DNA from: Providencia alcalifaciens
GTDB lineage: Bacteria; Pseudomonadota; Gammaproteobacteria; Enterobacterales; Enterobacteriaceae
Length of the DNA: 64,000 nt
Reading direction: 5' to 3'
Assembly: GCF_915403165.1 (NCBI RefSeq)
Contig: NZ_OU659204.1
Span: 3,534,001-3,598,000, forward strand
Shown: positions 30,289 through 40,735 of the stretch, piece by piece
Layout of the letters: each line of letters starts with the position of its first letter
Numbering within the stretch: position 1 is the first letter of the stretch
Translations under genes and position numbers: made by a program
Notes under the pieces: model-generated
The model's database searches: none
Seen by the model: the letters and a program-made list of their open reading frames with translations, nothing else
Told to the model about the DNA's origin: nothing

Positions 30289-31800
30289 ATGGAGTTTAGT
30301 GTAAAAAGTGGTAGCCCGGAAAAACAACGTAGTGCTTGTATCGTTGTCGGAGTCTTTGAACCACGCCGTCTGTCCCCTATCGCTGAACAGCTGGACAAAA
30401 TTAGTGACGGATATATCAGCGCCCTGCTGCGCCGCGGTGAGCTTGAAGGTAAAGTAGGTCAATCCTTGCTGCTGCATCATGTGCCTAACGTTCTATCTGA
30501 GCGTATTTTACTGATCGGTTGCGGTAAAGAACGTGAACTCGATGAGCGTCAATTTAAACAAATCATTCAGAAAACCATCAGTACTCTGAATGAAACTGGC
30601 TCAATGGAAGCCGTTTGTTTCTTGACTGAGTTACATGTAAAAGGTCGCAATAACTACTGGAAAGTTCGCCAAGCAGTTGAAACAGCGAAAGAATCCTTGT
30701 ATGTCTTCGACCAGCTGAAAAGCAACAAAACTGAACACCGCCGTCCACTGCGTAAACTGGTCTTCAATGTACCAACGCGCCGTGAACTGACCAGCGGTGA
30801 ACGTGCTATCGCCCACGGTTTAGCTATCGCCTCTGGCGTTAAAGCAGCTAAAGATTTGGGTAACATGCCACCAAATATCTGTAATGCTGGCTATTTAGCG
30901 TCACAAGCTCGTCAACTGGCAGACATTTCTGACAGCAAGCTGACCACTCGCGTGATCGGCGAAGAGCAAATGAAAGAGCTGGGCATGAACGCGTACTTAG
31001 CGGTGGGTCAAGGTTCCCAAAACGAATCTCTGATGTCCATCATGGAGTACAAAGGCAACCCAGATCCAGAGTGCAAGCCAATTGTACTGGTCGGTAAAGG
31101 TTTAACCTTCGACTCAGGCGGTATTTCCATCAAGCCAGCTGATGGCATGGATGAAATGAAATACGACATGTGCGGTGCCGCGACCGTTTACGGCGTCATG
31201 CGCTTTATCACTGAGCTGCAACTGCCAATTAACGTTGTCGGTGTACTGGCTGGCTGTGAAAACATGCCGGGTGGACACGCATATCGTCCTGGTGATGTCC
31301 TAACCACCATGTCAGGTCAAACTGTTGAAGTACTGAATACTGATGCGGAAGGTCGTTTAGTCCTGTGTGATACCCTGACTTACGTTGAACGTTTCGATCC
31401 AGAACTGGTTATCGATATCGCCACATTAACAGGTGCATGTGTGATTGCTTTAGGTAGCCACTACACTGGTTTAATGTCCAACCACAACCCACTGGCTCAC
31501 GAGCTGTTAAATGCTTCAGAGCAAGCTGGCGACCGTGCTTGGCGCTTACCGTTAGCTGACGAATACTATGAGCAAATCAGCTCTAACTTTGCTGATTTAG
31601 CGAACACAGGTGGTCGTCCGGGCGGTGCAATTACCGCAGGCTGCTTCTTAGCACGCTTTACGGGTAAATATAACTGGGCGCACTTGGATATCGCAGGTAC
31701 TGCATGGCGTTCAGGCAAAGCTAAAGGAGCAACCGGTCGTCCGGTTTCTATGTTAGCTCAGTTCTTACTGAACCGCGCTGGTTTAAATGGTGACGAGTAA
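30289..31800 (+). CDS. pepA: Leucyl aminopeptidase A / XerA
   Basis: A 503-residue M17 aminopeptidase, the same length as E. coli PepA. The two-metal active-site signature NTDAEGRL is at residues 350-357, and metal ligands occur in [25 protein letters not shown]. It is a hexameric cytoplasmic peptidase that in E. coli also binds DNA in cer recombination and carAB control. A CAGGAGAACGC ribosome site precedes the ATG. It is divergent from lptF and is followed by a terminator and then three ERIC copies before holC. Confidence 0.97.
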   Translation: MEFSVKSGSPEKQRSACIVVGVFEPRRLSPIAEQLDKISDGYISALLRRGELEGKVGQSLLLHHVPNVLSERILLIGCGKERELDERQFKQIIQKTISTLNETGSMEAVCFLTELHVKGRNNYWKVRQAVETAKESLYVFDQLKSNKTEHRRPLRKLVFNVPTRRELTSGERAIAHGLAIASGVKAAKDLGNMPPNICNAGYLASQARQLADISDSKLTTRVIGEEQMKELGMNAYLAVGQGSQNESLMSIMEYKGNPDPECKPIVLVGKGLTFDSGGISIKPADGMDEMKYDMCGAATVYGVMRFITELQLPINVVGVLAGCENMPGGHAYRPGDVLTTMSGQTVEVLNTDAEGRLVLCDTLTYVERFDPELVIDIATLTGACVIALGSHYTGLMSNHNPLAHELLNASEQAGDRAWRLPLADEYYEQISSNFADLANTGGRPGGAITAGCFLARFTGKYNWAHLDIAGTAWRSGKAKGATGRPVSMLAQFLLNRAGLNGDE

Positions 31801-31844
31801 TTTCGATTACAATTAAAAATCGCCATTGATTAAGTTGTTATTAT

Positions 31845-31888
31845 AATATCCCGATGAGCAGGTTCTGCGATTCGGGATATTGTTTTTA
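31845..31888 (+). terminator. Terminator of pepA
   Basis: AATATCCCGA pairs with TCGGGATATT across a 17-base loop and is followed by GTTTTT. It begins 45 bases after the pepA stop. Confidence 0.75.
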
Positions 31889-32033
31889 AGCAACAAGCAG
31901 TTAGGTATCACTCACCACACCATTTTGAGGCTGTGGTAAAAACGAGTATAATTCAGCGCAGATTTAATCTTGTTTTAGGTCAGCGAAAGAACACAACCAA
32001 CACTCCTGCAAATTGATGGGTAGCAACTCGCGC

Positions 32034-32421
32034 TATACCCTAGATAATTCAGTTTGTAGGTTAGGCGGCAAGTGATTGAGACCTTGGGAGCATACATAAG
32101 TATGTGACCGAGGCGAGAGAGCATAGCCAACACCCCTACAAATTGAAGTATGACAATTTACGGTTATACCCTAAATAATTCAGTTTGTAGGTAGGCGGCA
32201 AGTGATTGAGACCTTGGGAGCATACATAAGTATGTGACCGAGGCGAGAGAGCGTAGCCAACACCCCTACAAATTGAAGTATGACAATTTACGGTTATACC
32301 CTAAATAATTCAGTTTGTAGGTAGGCGGCAAGTGATTGAGACCTTGGGAGCATACATAAGTATGTGACCGAGGCGAGAGAGCGTAGCCAACACCCCTACA
32401 AATTGAAGTATGACGGGTATA
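32034..32421. repeat. Three tandem ERIC (IRU) elements
   Basis: Three head-to-tail copies start at 32034, 32165 and 32295, about 130 bases apart. The last is exactly 127 bases, the classic ERIC length, with ends TATACCC and GGGTATA. The core GGGAGCATACATAAGTATGTGACC resembles the E. coli/Yersinia ERIC core. Copies two and three are nearly identical, indicating recent duplication. A degraded right end (CAACACTCCTGCAAATTGA) lies at about 31999-32017, hinting at a fourth copy. The last GGGTATA overlaps the first base of the holC ATG. Confidence 0.93.
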
Positions 32422-32870
32422 TGAAAAAAGGTACGTTTTACCAACTACAACAGCCCTCCCCACAAGCGGAATACGAAGCCCACGAATGGCTCGCTTGTGA
32501 ACTTGCTGCACACGCGTGGCGCAACGGAAAACGTATTCTGATTGCCTGCGAGGATCAGTTGCAAGCTGAAAAAATGGATGAGGCACTTTGGCAACGAGAT
32601 CCTCAGCAGTTTGTACCCCACAATTTGGCGGGGGAAGGTCCTCGTTATGGTTCGCCAATCGAAATTTGCTGGCCAAATAAACGTGGCAATACACCTCGCG
32701 ATATCCTGATTAATTTACAAAGCCAATTCGCAGATTTTGCAACGGCTTTCCATGAAGTGATAGACTTCGTACCTATCGATGAAACTTTAAAACAGTTGGC
32801 GCGTGACCGGTATAAAATTTACCGGAGCGTCGGCTTCAATTTGACCATGGCGACGCCGCCAACTTACTGA
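32421..32870 (+). CDS. holC: DNA polymerase III chi subunit
   Basis: A 149-residue protein matching E. coli HolC (147). The start giving [11 protein letters not shown] is chosen because upstream codons belong to the ERIC element. [21 protein letters not shown] and [11 protein letters not shown] are characteristic. Chi links the clamp loader, through psi, to single-strand binding protein. The upstream region is an ERIC end (GACGGGTAT), so there is no good Shine-Dalgarno, and translation or transcript stability may be affected. valS follows after 14 bases, as in E. coli, so pepA-holC-valS order is kept. Confidence 0.93.
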   Translation: MKKGTFYQLQQPSPQAEYEAHEWLACELAAHAWRNGKRILIACEDQLQAEKMDEALWQRDPQQFVPHNLAGEGPRYGSPIEICWPNKRGNTPRDILINLQSQFADFATAFHEVIDFVPIDETLKQLARDRYKIYRSVGFNLTMATPPTY

Positions 32871-32884
32871 ACACAAAGATAAAA

Positions 32885-35779
32885 ATGGAAAAGAAACCAG
32901 ACAACGCAATGATCGAGCCATCCCTCGACAAAACTTATAACCCAGCGGAAATCGAACAGTCCCTGTATACCCACTGGGAAAAAAGCGGTTACTTCCACCC
33001 GAACGGTGATACCTCAAAAGACAGTTTCTGCGTCGTGATCCCACCGCCGAACGTTACGGGTAGCCTGCACATGGGTCACGCCTTCCAACAAACCATTATG
33101 GATACCATGATCCGTTACCAGCGTATGCAAGGGAAAAACACCCTATGGCAGACGGGTACTGACCACGCGGGTATCGCAACTCAAATGGTAGTTGAGCGTA
33201 AAATTGCGGCTGAAGAAGGTAAAAACCGCCATGACTACGGTCGTGATGCGTTCATCGACAAAATCTGGGAATGGAAAGCAGAATCTGGCGGCACTATCTC
33301 TCAACAAATGCGCCGTTTAGGTGACTCCGTTGACTGGGATCGCGAGCGCTTCACCATGGACGAAGGCTTATCTAAAGCGGTTAAAGAAGCTTTCGTTCGT
33401 ATGTACAAAGAAAATTTAATCTATCGCGGTAAGCGTCTGGTTAACTGGGATCCGAAACTGCACACCGCAATTTCTGATCTGGAAGTTGAAAACCGCGAAG
33501 TCAAAGGTTCTATGTGGCACCTGCGTTATCCGCTGGCTGACGGCGCGAAAACCGCTGAAGGGAAAGACTATTTAGTGGTTGCGACCACGCGTCCAGAAAC
33601 CATGCTGGGTGATACCGGTGTGGCAGTTAACCCTGAAGATCCACGTTATAAAGATTTAATTGGCAAAGAAATTATTCTGCCAATCGTCAATCGCCGTATT
33701 CCAATCGTGGGTGATGAACACGCCGATATGGAAAAAGGCACTGGCTGCGTGAAAATCACCCCAGCCCATGACTTCAACGACTACGAAGTGGGTAAACGTC
33801 ACCAACTGACCATGATCAACATGATGGACTTGGATGGTAACGTTCGTAACGAAGCGGAAGTGTTCGACACTAACGGCAACCCGTGCACCGATTACAGCAG
33901 CGAAATTCCAGAAGCCTACCGTGGCATGGAGCGTTTCGCAGCACGTAAAGCTCTCGTCGCTGAATTTGAACAATTAGGTTTACTGGTCGAAGTCAAACCT
34001 CACGATTTAACCGTACCTTACGGCGACCGTGGTGGTGTGGTTATCGAGCCAATGCTGACAGACCAATGGTACGTGCGTACCGCGCCTTTAGCGAAAGACG
34101 CTATCAAAGCCGTTGAAGATGGCCGTATCCAATTCGTTCCACGCCAATACGAAAACATGTATTTCTCTTGGATGCGTGATATCCAAGACTGGTGTATTTC
34201 TCGTCAATTATGGTGGGGTCACCGCATCCCAGCTTGGTATGACGACAAAGGCAATGTTTACGTGGGTCGTGATGAAGACGAAGTTCGCCGCGAAAACAAC
34301 TTAGGTGCCGATGTGGCACTGCGTCAAGATGACGACGTATTAGATACGTGGTTCTCTTCTGGCCTGTGGACATTCTCAACCTTAGGCTGGCCAGAAAATA
34401 CCGATGCCCTGAAAACTTTCCATCCAACGGATGTATTAGTCAGCGGATTCGATATTATTTTCTTCTGGATTGCCCGCATGATCATGATGACCATGCATTT
34501 CATCAAAGATGAAAATGGCGAGCCACAAGTTCCGTTTAAAACCGTGTATATGACAGGTCTGATCCGCGATGAAGAAGGTCAGAAAATGTCTAAATCCAAA
34601 GGGAACGTTATCGACCCACTGGATATGATCGACGGTATTTCATTGGAAGCATTACTGGAAAAACGTACCGGCAACATGATGCAGCCACAACTGGCTGAGA
34701 AAATTGCTAAACGTACTCGTAAAGAGTATCCAGACGGTATCGAAGCACACGGTACTGATGCCCTGCGCTTTACCTTAGCGGCACTGGCATCAACAGGTCG
34801 CGATATCAACTGGGATATGAAACGTCTGTCCGGTTACCGTAACTTCTGTAATAAATTATGGAATGCGAGCCGCTTCGTTCTGATGAACACCGAAGGTCAA
34901 GATTGCGGTCAAAACGGCGGCGAAATGAGTTTCTCATTGGCTGATCGCTGGATCATGGCGCAGTTCAACCAAACTGTGAAAGCGTACCGTGAAGCGTTAG
35001 ATACTCACCGTTACGATATCGCGGCAGGTATTCTGTATGATTTCACATGGAATGAATTCTGTGACTGGTATTTAGAGCTGTCTAAACCTGCGGTTCATAA
35101 AGGTAATGAAGCCCAAGTTCGTGCGGCACGCTTCACCCTGATTGAAGTGCTGGAAGGCTTACTGCGTCTCGCTCACCCAATCATTCCATTTATCACCGAA
35201 ACCATCTGGCAGCGCGTGAAAGTGGTGAAAGGCATCGATGCTGACACCATCATGCTGCAAGCGTTCCCAGAGTTCGATGCGGCGAAAGTGGATGAACTGG
35301 CACTGAGCGATTTAGAGTGGATCAAAGAGACCATCGTTGCTGTACGTAATATTCGTGCAGAAATGAACATCGCTCCGGGTAAACCACTGGATGTGATGCT
35401 GCGTAGCACCTCTGCGGATGTGGCTCGTCGTGTAACTGAGAACGAAAATTTCCTTCGTTCAATGGCGCGTTTAGCAAGTATTCGCGTGCTGGTTGAAGGC
35501 GAAGAAGCGCCAGTTTCTGTGACTAAATTAGTGGCAGGCGCTGAAGTGCTGATCCCAATGGCAGGTCTGGTTGATAAAGACGCTGAACTTGCTCGTTTAG
35601 ATAAAGAGCTGGAAAAAGTGGTAAAAGAAATTGATACCATCGAAAGCAAGCTGGCAAACGAAGGTTTTGTAAGCCGTGCTCCAGCTGCCGTGGTTGAGAA
35701 AGAGCGTGCGCGTTTAGCGGAAAATATCGAAGCGAAAGCGAAGATTGAAGCGCAAAAAGTGACTATCGCCTCTTTATAG
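32885..35779 (+). CDS. valS: Valyl-tRNA synthetase
   Basis: A 964-residue class Ia tRNA synthetase (E. coli ValS is 951). The HIGH-type motif is [14 protein letters not shown], and KMSKS appears in [15 protein letters not shown]. An editing domain and the C-terminal coiled-coil (about 900-964) that grips the tRNA are present. The N-terminus carries about 13 extra residues before [12 protein letters not shown]; a downstream start at 32909 would reduce this. It is essential for charging tRNA-Val. A strong terminator follows 20 bases after the stop. Confidence 0.97.
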   Translation: MEKKPDNAMIEPSLDKTYNPAEIEQSLYTHWEKSGYFHPNGDTSKDSFCVVIPPPNVTGSLHMGHAFQQTIMDTMIRYQRMQGKNTLWQTGTDHAGIATQMVVERKIAAEEGKNRHDYGRDAFIDKIWEWKAESGGTISQQMRRLGDSVDWDRERFTMDEGLSKAVKEAFVRMYKENLIYRGKRLVNWDPKLHTAISDLEVENREVKGSMWHLRYPLADGAKTAEGKDYLVVATTRPETMLGDTGVAVNPEDPRYKDLIGKEIILPIVNRRIPIVGDEHADMEKGTGCVKITPAHDFNDYEVGKRHQLTMINMMDLDGNVRNEAEVFDTNGNPCTDYSSEIPEAYRGMERFAARKALVAEFEQLGLLVEVKPHDLTVPYGDRGGVVIEPMLTDQWYVRTAPLAKDAIKAVEDGRIQFVPRQYENMYFSWMRDIQDWCISRQLWWGHRIPAWYDDKGNVYVGRDEDEVRRENNLGADVALRQDDDVLDTWFSSGLWTFSTLGWPENTDALKTFHPTDVLVSGFDIIFFWIARMIMMTMHFIKDENGEPQVPFKTVYMTGLIRDEEGQKMSKSKGNVIDPLDMIDGISLEALLEKRTGNMMQPQLAEKIAKRTRKEYPDGIEAHGTDALRFTLAALASTGRDINWDMKRLSGYRNFCNKLWNASRFVLMNTEGQDCGQNGGEMSFSLADRWIMAQFNQTVKAYREALDTHRYDIAAGILYDFTWNEFCDWYLELSKPAVHKGNEAQVRAARFTLIEVLEGLLRLAHPIIPFITETIWQRVKVVKGIDADTIMLQAFPEFDAAKVDELALSDLEWIKETIVAVRNIRAEMNIAPGKPLDVMLRSTSADVARRVTENENFLRSMARLASIRVLVEGEEAPVSVTKLVAGAEVLIPMAGLVDKDAELARLDKELEKVVKEIDTIESKLANEGFVSRAPAAVVEKERARLAENIEAKAKIEAQKVTIASL

Positions 35780-35798
35780 TTATTGAGTTTTAAATCTC

Positions 35799-35836
35799 TA
35801 GCCCTGACTCGTCGCCGATGAGTTAGGGCTTTTTTG
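35799..35836 (+). terminator. Terminator of valS
   Basis: GCCCTGACTC and GAGTTAGGGC form a stem with a 9-base loop, followed by TTTTTT. Confidence 0.9.
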
Positions 35837-35943
35837 TTTTTAGGCGTTGAAAAGCGTTGTCACATGCTCAATATCATAAATATTGCACCAGTAAATAATG
35901 CAATTAAAAATATAAATAATACAAATAAAAAAGAGATGTTCTT

Positions 35944-36447
35944 ATGACAACAAACACAACTTCAACCGTACAAGTTCGCTTAATTCAACCTCAAGATAAC
36001 CCAGAGATCGCGGCGGTTATTCGTGAAGTTTCCGCTGAACATGGGCTAACCGCCGATAAAGGTTTTGCAGTCGCGGATCCTATTTTAGACACGCTGTATG
36101 AAGTGTATAGCAAACCACGCAGCGCATACTGGGTGGTAGAAATGGACGGTAAAGTGGTTGGCGGCGGCGGTATTTCACAAGTCGCCGGTGGTGATGAGCA
36201 TACCGCTGAATTACAAAAAATGTATCTCTCATCTGTACTGCGCGGAAAAGGTTTAGCCAAGCAAATCGTTTCAATGTCTTTAGAATTTGCTAAGCAGCAA
36301 GGCTATACCCGCTGTTACTTAGAAACCACCAAAGAGTTACAAGCCGCCATTAAACTGTATGAAAAACTGGGCTTCGATTTTATCGACGAGCCATTAGGCA
36401 ATACTGGTCATAGTGACTGTGAAATTCGCATGCTAAAAGCGCTGTAA
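35944..36447 (+). CDS. yjgM: GNAT N-acetyltransferase YjgM
   Basis: A 167-residue acetyltransferase of the GNAT fold. [20 protein letters not shown] contains the acetyl-CoA pyrophosphate loop (RGKGLA), and the C-terminal LYEKLGF is a usual family motif. Long stretches such as [11 protein letters not shown] match E. coli YjgM, including its place near valS and rraB. The substrate is not settled. A GAGATGTTCTT stretch precedes the ATG. It converges on rraB, with a duplicated terminator and a small gene in between. Confidence 0.9.
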   Translation: MTTNTTSTVQVRLIQPQDNPEIAAVIREVSAEHGLTADKGFAVADPILDTLYEVYSKPRSAYWVVEMDGKVVGGGGISQVAGGDEHTAELQKMYLSSVLRGKGLAKQIVSMSLEFAKQQGYTRCYLETTKELQAAIKLYEKLGFDFIDEPLGNTGHSDCEIRMLKAL

Positions 36448-36479
36448 TGTTCATTTATTATATGAAGAAAGAGTTAGAA

Positions 36480-36543
36480 GGCTGATATAAAAACAAAAAA
36501 GCACTGACGATATTTTCATTCAGTGCTTTTTTTATTTTTCAAT
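36480..36543. repeat. Duplicated terminator, copy 1
   Basis: This 64-base segment (GGCTGATATAAAAAC...GCACTGA...TCAGTGC...TTTTTCAAT) contains a perfect rho-independent hairpin for yjgM and recurs, almost unchanged, at 37452-37514. The two copies enclose about 0.9 kb with one gene. Confidence 0.9.
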
Positions 36544-36636
36544 TCAGCTAACCAGTCATTAAACTAAATAAAAAATCTGAGAACAAAATTATTTTTATCA
36601 ATAATGCAGATTGCCTTAGTGAAAAACTCGCTTTCA

Positions 36637-37017
36637 TCATCCTCGATGAATAATTGCATTATTTAATGCATTAATAACATCATCAATATATTTTCGATCC
36701 TTACTTGATAATGCTTGAGACTCACCAGATGCACTGTTTAAAAAAACGATATATTCTGGCTTAATCGCTCTAAACCACAATACACCTAAAATAATTAAAA
36801 TAGCGCCAACCAAGAAGCTGGTTGCAGTTCCATTTATTAGAGCAATTGCACCAATAATGCACATAATGATAGGTGCTACTTTAGAAGGGTTCGTTTCTCC
36901 ACGTTTAACTGAAGTCACTCCATTCATGGCATATGTTGTTGATCCCACAATAAACCTTGAATTAGTAATGCTAACATTACCATTACTATAAAAATCTTTT
37001 TCTTCCATTTCATCCAT
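36637..37017 (-). CDS. DUF6232-like small membrane protein
   Basis: A 126-residue protein with two central hydrophobic helices (about residues 48-83, IIMCIIGAIALINGT and SFLVGAILIILGVLWF). The N-terminal ITNSRFIVGSTTYAMNGVTSV strand region is the pattern of DUF6232 proteins, which are found scattered in accessory DNA of many bacteria. ATG at 37017 is used; 37008 is an alternative. Neither has a clear ribosome site. It sits alone between the two copies of a duplicated terminator and points opposite to yjgM. Its role is unknown. Confidence 0.65.
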   Translation of the reverse strand: MDEMEEKDFYSNGNVSITNSRFIVGSTTYAMNGVTSVKRGETNPSKVAPIIMCIIGAIALINGTATSFLVGAILIILGVLWFRAIKPEYIVFLNSASGESQALSSKDRKYIDDVINALNNAIIHRG

Positions 37018-37451
37018 CCATATAAAAATTAATAATCATTTTTTTGCATTCGGATTATATTCGATAATACATAAAAACATAAGCGATATTAATATTTAAA
37101 TTTAATCCGCTTGTCAATACAGGCTGAAATTACCCTTATGCATTGAAAAAATTGAATACAACCATAAAAAACAATAAATATAATTTATTGTTTCCATTCA
37201 CAATCAAAAATATAAAATTTTTATTCTATATATGATGAAGACAAGATTAATAACCTTCTCATCCTTAAAATACGAATACGCTTTTCGTCAAATAGCCCTA
37301 AAAATGAGATTAAAACTGACAATCATGCAATAAGAGTGCCCACTCAACAAAGCCAATTTGCTATACAATGATAACGGATTTTTAAAAATTACTTTTAACA
37401 ACCAATACAATAATCGACGTTATATATTCTGAATGCCAACATCAATAATAT
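37018..37451. other. AT-rich gap beside the DUF6232 gene
   Basis: No gene is seen in this stretch, which is very AT-rich and ends at the second terminator copy. It probably holds the promoter of the DUF6232 gene and the remainder of the inserted segment. Confidence 0.45.
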
Positions 37452-37514
37452 GGCTGATATAAAAACAAAAAAGCACTGACGATATTCTCAATCAGTGCTT
37501 TCTTATCTTTCAAT
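37452..37514. repeat. Duplicated terminator, copy 2
   Basis: It differs from copy 1 (36480-36543) at only a few positions within a 63-base match and forms the terminator of rraB on the minus strand. In E. coli, yjgM and rraB are close neighbours, so one terminator would be expected to serve both. Confidence 0.9.
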
Positions 37515-37552
37515 ACGGCGGTATAACCGCTTATTGAAATTTGAAGAATTAA

Positions 37553-37975
37553 TTAGTGAACGCGTTTTTCGGACTCATCATCCCTTTCGTCGTCACCCTC
37601 TTCATCATCATATTCTGCGTCTGGATCTTCAAAATAGGTGCCCCAACCATCGTAGTTCACACCCATTTTTTCTGCTAATTTCATTAGCTGATCCACTTGT
37701 GCGTCAATCAGTTCTGCATTTAATGCGCTTTCACTGATCACATCGCAGCACAGTAGGGTTTCACCCGTTTCGACTTCCAGCTCTTCCGCATCAGTGACTT
37801 CATAACCCAGTTTGAATGCTTCAACAGCCGCTTTTTCTAACAATTCAAAATTGTCCGCAGAGAAGTGATGCTCAATCGCGTACAGCGCATCAGGATCACT
37901 TCCATCTTCCAGTAACTCTTCAATGATCAGGCGAGTTTCTTCGTACTGCGCATCAAATTCAGCTTTATCTACCAT
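37553..37975 (-). CDS. rraB: Ribonuclease E inhibitor RraB
   Basis: A 140-residue acidic protein (E. coli RraB is 138). [24 protein letters not shown] and [11 protein letters not shown] are the family's signature segments. It binds the C-terminal region of RNase E and modulates degradosome activity. The ATG at 37975 is chosen since AAGGGG lies 8 bases before it; a GTG two codons earlier is possible. The C-terminal tail is very acidic ([14 protein letters not shown]). It converges with yjgM. Confidence 0.95.
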   Translation of the reverse strand: MVDKAEFDAQYEETRLIIEELLEDGSDPDALYAIEHHFSADNFELLEKAAVEAFKLGYEVTDAEELEVETGETLLCCDVISESALNAELIDAQVDQLMKLAEKMGVNYDGWGTYFEDPDAEYDDEEGDDERDDESEKRVH

Positions 37976-38082
37976 TTCCACACCCCTTGTTCCGTGGTAT
38001 TAGTCTCGGGCTCATTCTCCCATAGGGTCGAAGGTGAAACCATACCTAATGAAATAATTTCTTTTGCTTGAGGGGTTGATTT

Positions 38083-38117
38083 TGAATTTTTATGAATATA
38101 AATTGAATATTAATTCA
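38083..38117 (+). promoter_or_regulatory. Two ARG boxes (ArgR operator) before argI
   Basis: TGAATTTTTATGAA at 38083-38096 and TGAATATTAATTCA at 38104-38117 match the ArgR half-site palindrome, 21 bases apart. This is the standard double-box arrangement for arginine-dependent repression. The operator lies 20 bases before the argI ATG. Confidence 0.88.
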
Positions 38118-38137
38118 ATTATAAAAGGCTGTAATTT

Positions 38138-39163
38138 ATGAATCCCCTACATGGAAAGCATTTTTTAAGATTATTGGATTTTACCTCTAACGATATTCAT
38201 GCATTATTAAAACTCTCCGCTTGGCTAAAATCAGTCAAAAAATCTGGCACTGAGCCACCTTTATTATCGGGTAAGAATTTTGCACTGATCTTCGAGAAAG
38301 ATTCCACACGGACGCGCTGCGCATTTGAAGTGGGCGCTTTCGATCAAGGTGCGAGAGTCACTTATCTCGGGCCATCTGGCAGCCAGATTGGGCACAAAGA
38401 GACCATGAAAGATACCGCCAGAGTGCTGGGGCGGATGTACGATGGTGTGCAATATCGGGGTTACGCACAAAGCACCGTCGAAACATTAGCGCTGCATGCG
38501 GGAGTGCCTGTCTGGAATGGTTTAACTAACGAATTCCATCCCACACAGTTATTAGCCGATTTGCTCACCATTCAAGAACATAAACCCAATACGCCGCTTT
38601 CTGACATCAAATTCGCCTACCTCGGGGATGCGCGTAACAATATGGGGAATTCTCTGTTAGAAGCCGCCGCATTAACAGGTATGGAACTGCGTTTAGTGGC
38701 ACCAAAAAGCTGTTGGCCAGAGGCTGAATTAATTGAAGAGTGCCAGAAAATCGCCAAAACCACCGGCGGAAAAATTATTCTGACTGAAAACGTAGCGGAA
38801 GGCGTTAAAGACGCTGATTTTCTGTATACCGATGTCTGGGTTTCGATGGGGGAACCTAAAGAAGTGTGGGCTCAGCGCATCGCCTTAATGAAGCCGTACC
38901 AAGTGAATATGGACGTGATCAAACTGACAGGTAACCCAGACGTGAAATTCTTGCACTGCCTGCCAGCATTTCATAATGAAGACACCACATTAGGCGCTCA
39001 GCTCGCCAAAGAGTTTAATCTTTATGGCGGTCTGGAAGTAACGGAAGAGGTGTTTGAATCCCCTTACAGTATCGTCTTCGACCAAGCGGAAAACCGCCTG
39101 CATACTATTAAAGCGGTGATGGTGGCGACCCTCACCCCAGAACTTCCTGTCAATTTGTATTAA
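38138..39163 (+). CDS. argI: Ornithine carbamoyltransferase
   Basis: A 341-residue enzyme that makes citrulline from ornithine and carbamoyl phosphate. The carbamoyl phosphate-binding STRTR is at residues 56-60, and [11 protein letters not shown] contains the ornithine-side loop. E. coli ArgI is 334 residues; this one has a few extra N-terminal residues. AAAGG before the ATG is the ribosome site. Two ARG boxes upstream predict repression by ArgR. It is monocistronic and lies next to rraB as in E. coli. Confidence 0.96.
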   Translation: MNPLHGKHFLRLLDFTSNDIHALLKLSAWLKSVKKSGTEPPLLSGKNFALIFEKDSTRTRCAFEVGAFDQGARVTYLGPSGSQIGHKETMKDTARVLGRMYDGVQYRGYAQSTVETLALHAGVPVWNGLTNEFHPTQLLADLLTIQEHKPNTPLSDIKFAYLGDARNNMGNSLLEAAALTGMELRLVAPKSCWPEAELIEECQKIAKTTGGKIILTENVAEGVKDADFLYTDVWVSMGEPKEVWAQRIALMKPYQVNMDVIKLTGNPDVKFLHCLPAFHNEDTTLGAQLAKEFNLYGGLEVTEEVFESPYSIVFDQAENRLHTIKAVMVATLTPELPVNLY

Positions 39164-39170
39164 GCAATAA

Positions 39171-39201
39171 ACCAAGTAGGAGACTGACATCCCTACTTGG
39201 T
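39171..39201 (+). terminator. Hairpin after argI
   Basis: ACCAAGTAGG pairs with CCTACTTGGT. The T-tract is weak. A similar hairpin (ACCAAGTGG/CCACTTGGT) occurs at 39890-39914 on the other side of the MerR gene. Confidence 0.5.
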
Positions 39202-39324
39202 CATTTCATTCAAGCGCTGTTTTTCGCTCAATGCTCAATTCACTTTATTAGAATATAATTTTTCATCCATTTTATATTGACCCGTCTATAGGTAGAGGGT
39301 TTAACGTAACTGAATGATGAACAA

Positions 39325-39846
39325 ATGATTAAAAACATGCTTACAGTCTCTCAATTAGCTCACCGCTTTGATTTATCACGAAGCACCCTTCTTTATTACG
39401 AAAAAATGGGTTTACTCACACCCACATTTTTTTCAGAAAATGGCTATCGATGGTACGGCGAGCATGAAATAGAGCAACTTTCTAAGATTATATCCTATCG
39501 TTCCTATGGGCTATCAATCGCCAATATTCAGTTGCTTTTACAATCAGTGGATACCTCTCAAGCTCAAGTTTTAGAGAACCATTTTTGTTCATTACAGCAA
39601 GAAATCCGTAAATTACGTGAACAACAAAAAGCCATTATTGAGTTGTTTAAAAAATCCATTCTATCTAAGGAGAAGTTTGTGAATAAAGCGAAATGGGTCG
39701 AGATCATGATCGCAGCGGGTCTGTCTAAAGAAGATATGATCAAATGGCATCAAAAATTTGAAGAAATAGAGCCTCAAGAACACCAAAAATTTTTAGAGTC
39801 ACTCGAGATCTCCGCTGAAGAGATAGCCGCTATACGCGCGTTGTAG
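39325..39846 (+). CDS. MerR-family transcriptional regulator
   Basis: A 173-residue regulator. The N-terminal MerR helix-turn-helix and wing are clear: LTVSQLAHRFDLSRSTLLYYEKMGLL, then GYRWYGEHEIEQL. A helical region (about 75-110) dimerises. The C-terminal part (about 110-173, GLSKEDMIKWHQKFEE) resembles TipAS/GyrI-adjacent effectors only loosely, and no metal-binding cysteines are seen. The start at 39325 lacks a clear ribosome site; the Met at 39337 is possible. Its target is unknown. Confidence 0.85.
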   Translation: MIKNMLTVSQLAHRFDLSRSTLLYYEKMGLLTPTFFSENGYRWYGEHEIEQLSKIISYRSYGLSIANIQLLLQSVDTSQAQVLENHFCSLQQEIRKLREQQKAIIELFKKSILSKEKFVNKAKWVEIMIAAGLSKEDMIKWHQKFEEIEPQEHQKFLESLEISAEEIAAIRAL

Positions 39847-39889
39847 TTTTCAAATAACCAGGGGCGCTCAGTTTGTCCGTGTTATTTTC

Positions 39890-39914
39890 GACCAAGTGGA
39901 GCCCCCACTTGGTC
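39890..39914 (-). terminator. Hairpin downstream of phnX
   Basis: GACCAAGTGG pairs with CCACTTGGTC around a 5-base loop. It lies 10 bases after the minus-strand phnX stop and resembles the argI hairpin. Confidence 0.5.
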
Positions 39915-39923
39915 AATGGCGAT

Positions 39924-40733
39924 TTACGGTCTTTTACCTTTTGCTAATCTCGTGTTGATTTCATCAATCACACGAGGAAGATCCGCTAACGTATCAATCA
40001 CATAATGCGCACCCGCCGCATACAGTTTGTCCGCAGCCTGCTGACGTAACGGGGAAATTTCCCCTTGGCTCATGCTTTGATATTCAGCCCATGTTTTACC
40101 AAATTCATTACCCGAAATAGCCAGACCAATACTCCACATTCCCGCATTGCGCCCCTCTTCAATACCCGGCACCGCATCATCCACCTTCACACAATGGGAG
40201 ACGGAATTGACCGCCAATTCAATCACATTTTGCAACGCCATCCACGGCCCCGGGCGTCCGCCAGCCACTAGGTCATCACTGGCAATCCAGTAATCGGGCT
40301 GATAACCCAACTTCGCGGCTGCCGGAACCAACTTTTCCATCACCGCCCTTGGGTAACCTGAACAGGAGCCTATTTTGATCCCCTGCTCACGTAACCTTGC
40401 GATAGTCTCTACAACCCCATCAATGGGCGCAGCAAAATCGACAACTTTGGCAATCTGTAATGGCATAAACGTTTGGTAGATAGCATCGATATCTTCGCTG
40501 GTCATTGAGCGCCCAAACATTGCCTGCCACATGGCATCAATCTCTGGTAATTTTCCTAACGCTTCAATATGTTGCCATTTTCCTAATCCCATCGGGATAC
40601 GGGCTTGTGCCAGTGTAATATCAATCTCAAATGCAGTTTTGAACGCTTCGATAAAAATCTGGGTCGGCGCAAAAGAGCCAAAATCCACCGTCGTTCCCGC
40701 CCAATCCAAAATAACAGCTTCAATACGGTTCAT
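39924..40733 (-). CDS. phnX: Phosphonoacetaldehyde hydrolase
   Basis: A 269-residue haloacid-dehalogenase-superfamily enzyme that splits phosphonoacetaldehyde to acetaldehyde and phosphate. The nucleophile motif LDWAGTT carries Asp10, and Lys52 in MGLGKW is the expected Schiff-base lysine. It follows phnW by 2 bases, so they are co-transcribed. The order phnW-phnX, divergent from phnR-phnSTUV, matches the Salmonella 2-aminoethylphosphonate locus. Confidence 0.95.
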   Translation of the reverse strand: MNRIEAVILDWAGTTVDFGSFAPTQIFIEAFKTAFEIDITLAQARIPMGLGKWQHIEALGKLPEIDAMWQAMFGRSMTSEDIDAIYQTFMPLQIAKVVDFAAPIDGVVETIARLREQGIKIGSCSGYPRAVMEKLVPAAAKLGYQPDYWIASDDLVAGGRPGPWMALQNVIELAVNSVSHCVKVDDAVPGIEEGRNAGMWSIGLAISGNEFGKTWAEYQSMSQGEISPLRQQAADKLYAAGAHYVIDTLADLPRVIDEINTRLAKGKRP

Positions 40734-40735
40734 GG

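Noticed and set aside
32034..32421. The 130-base repeats as a CRISPR array, an insertion sequence or coding DNA
   Set aside because: They are far too long for CRISPR, have no spacers or transposase, and match ERIC length and ends. The open frames across them (for example minus strand 32266-32694) arise from the repeat.
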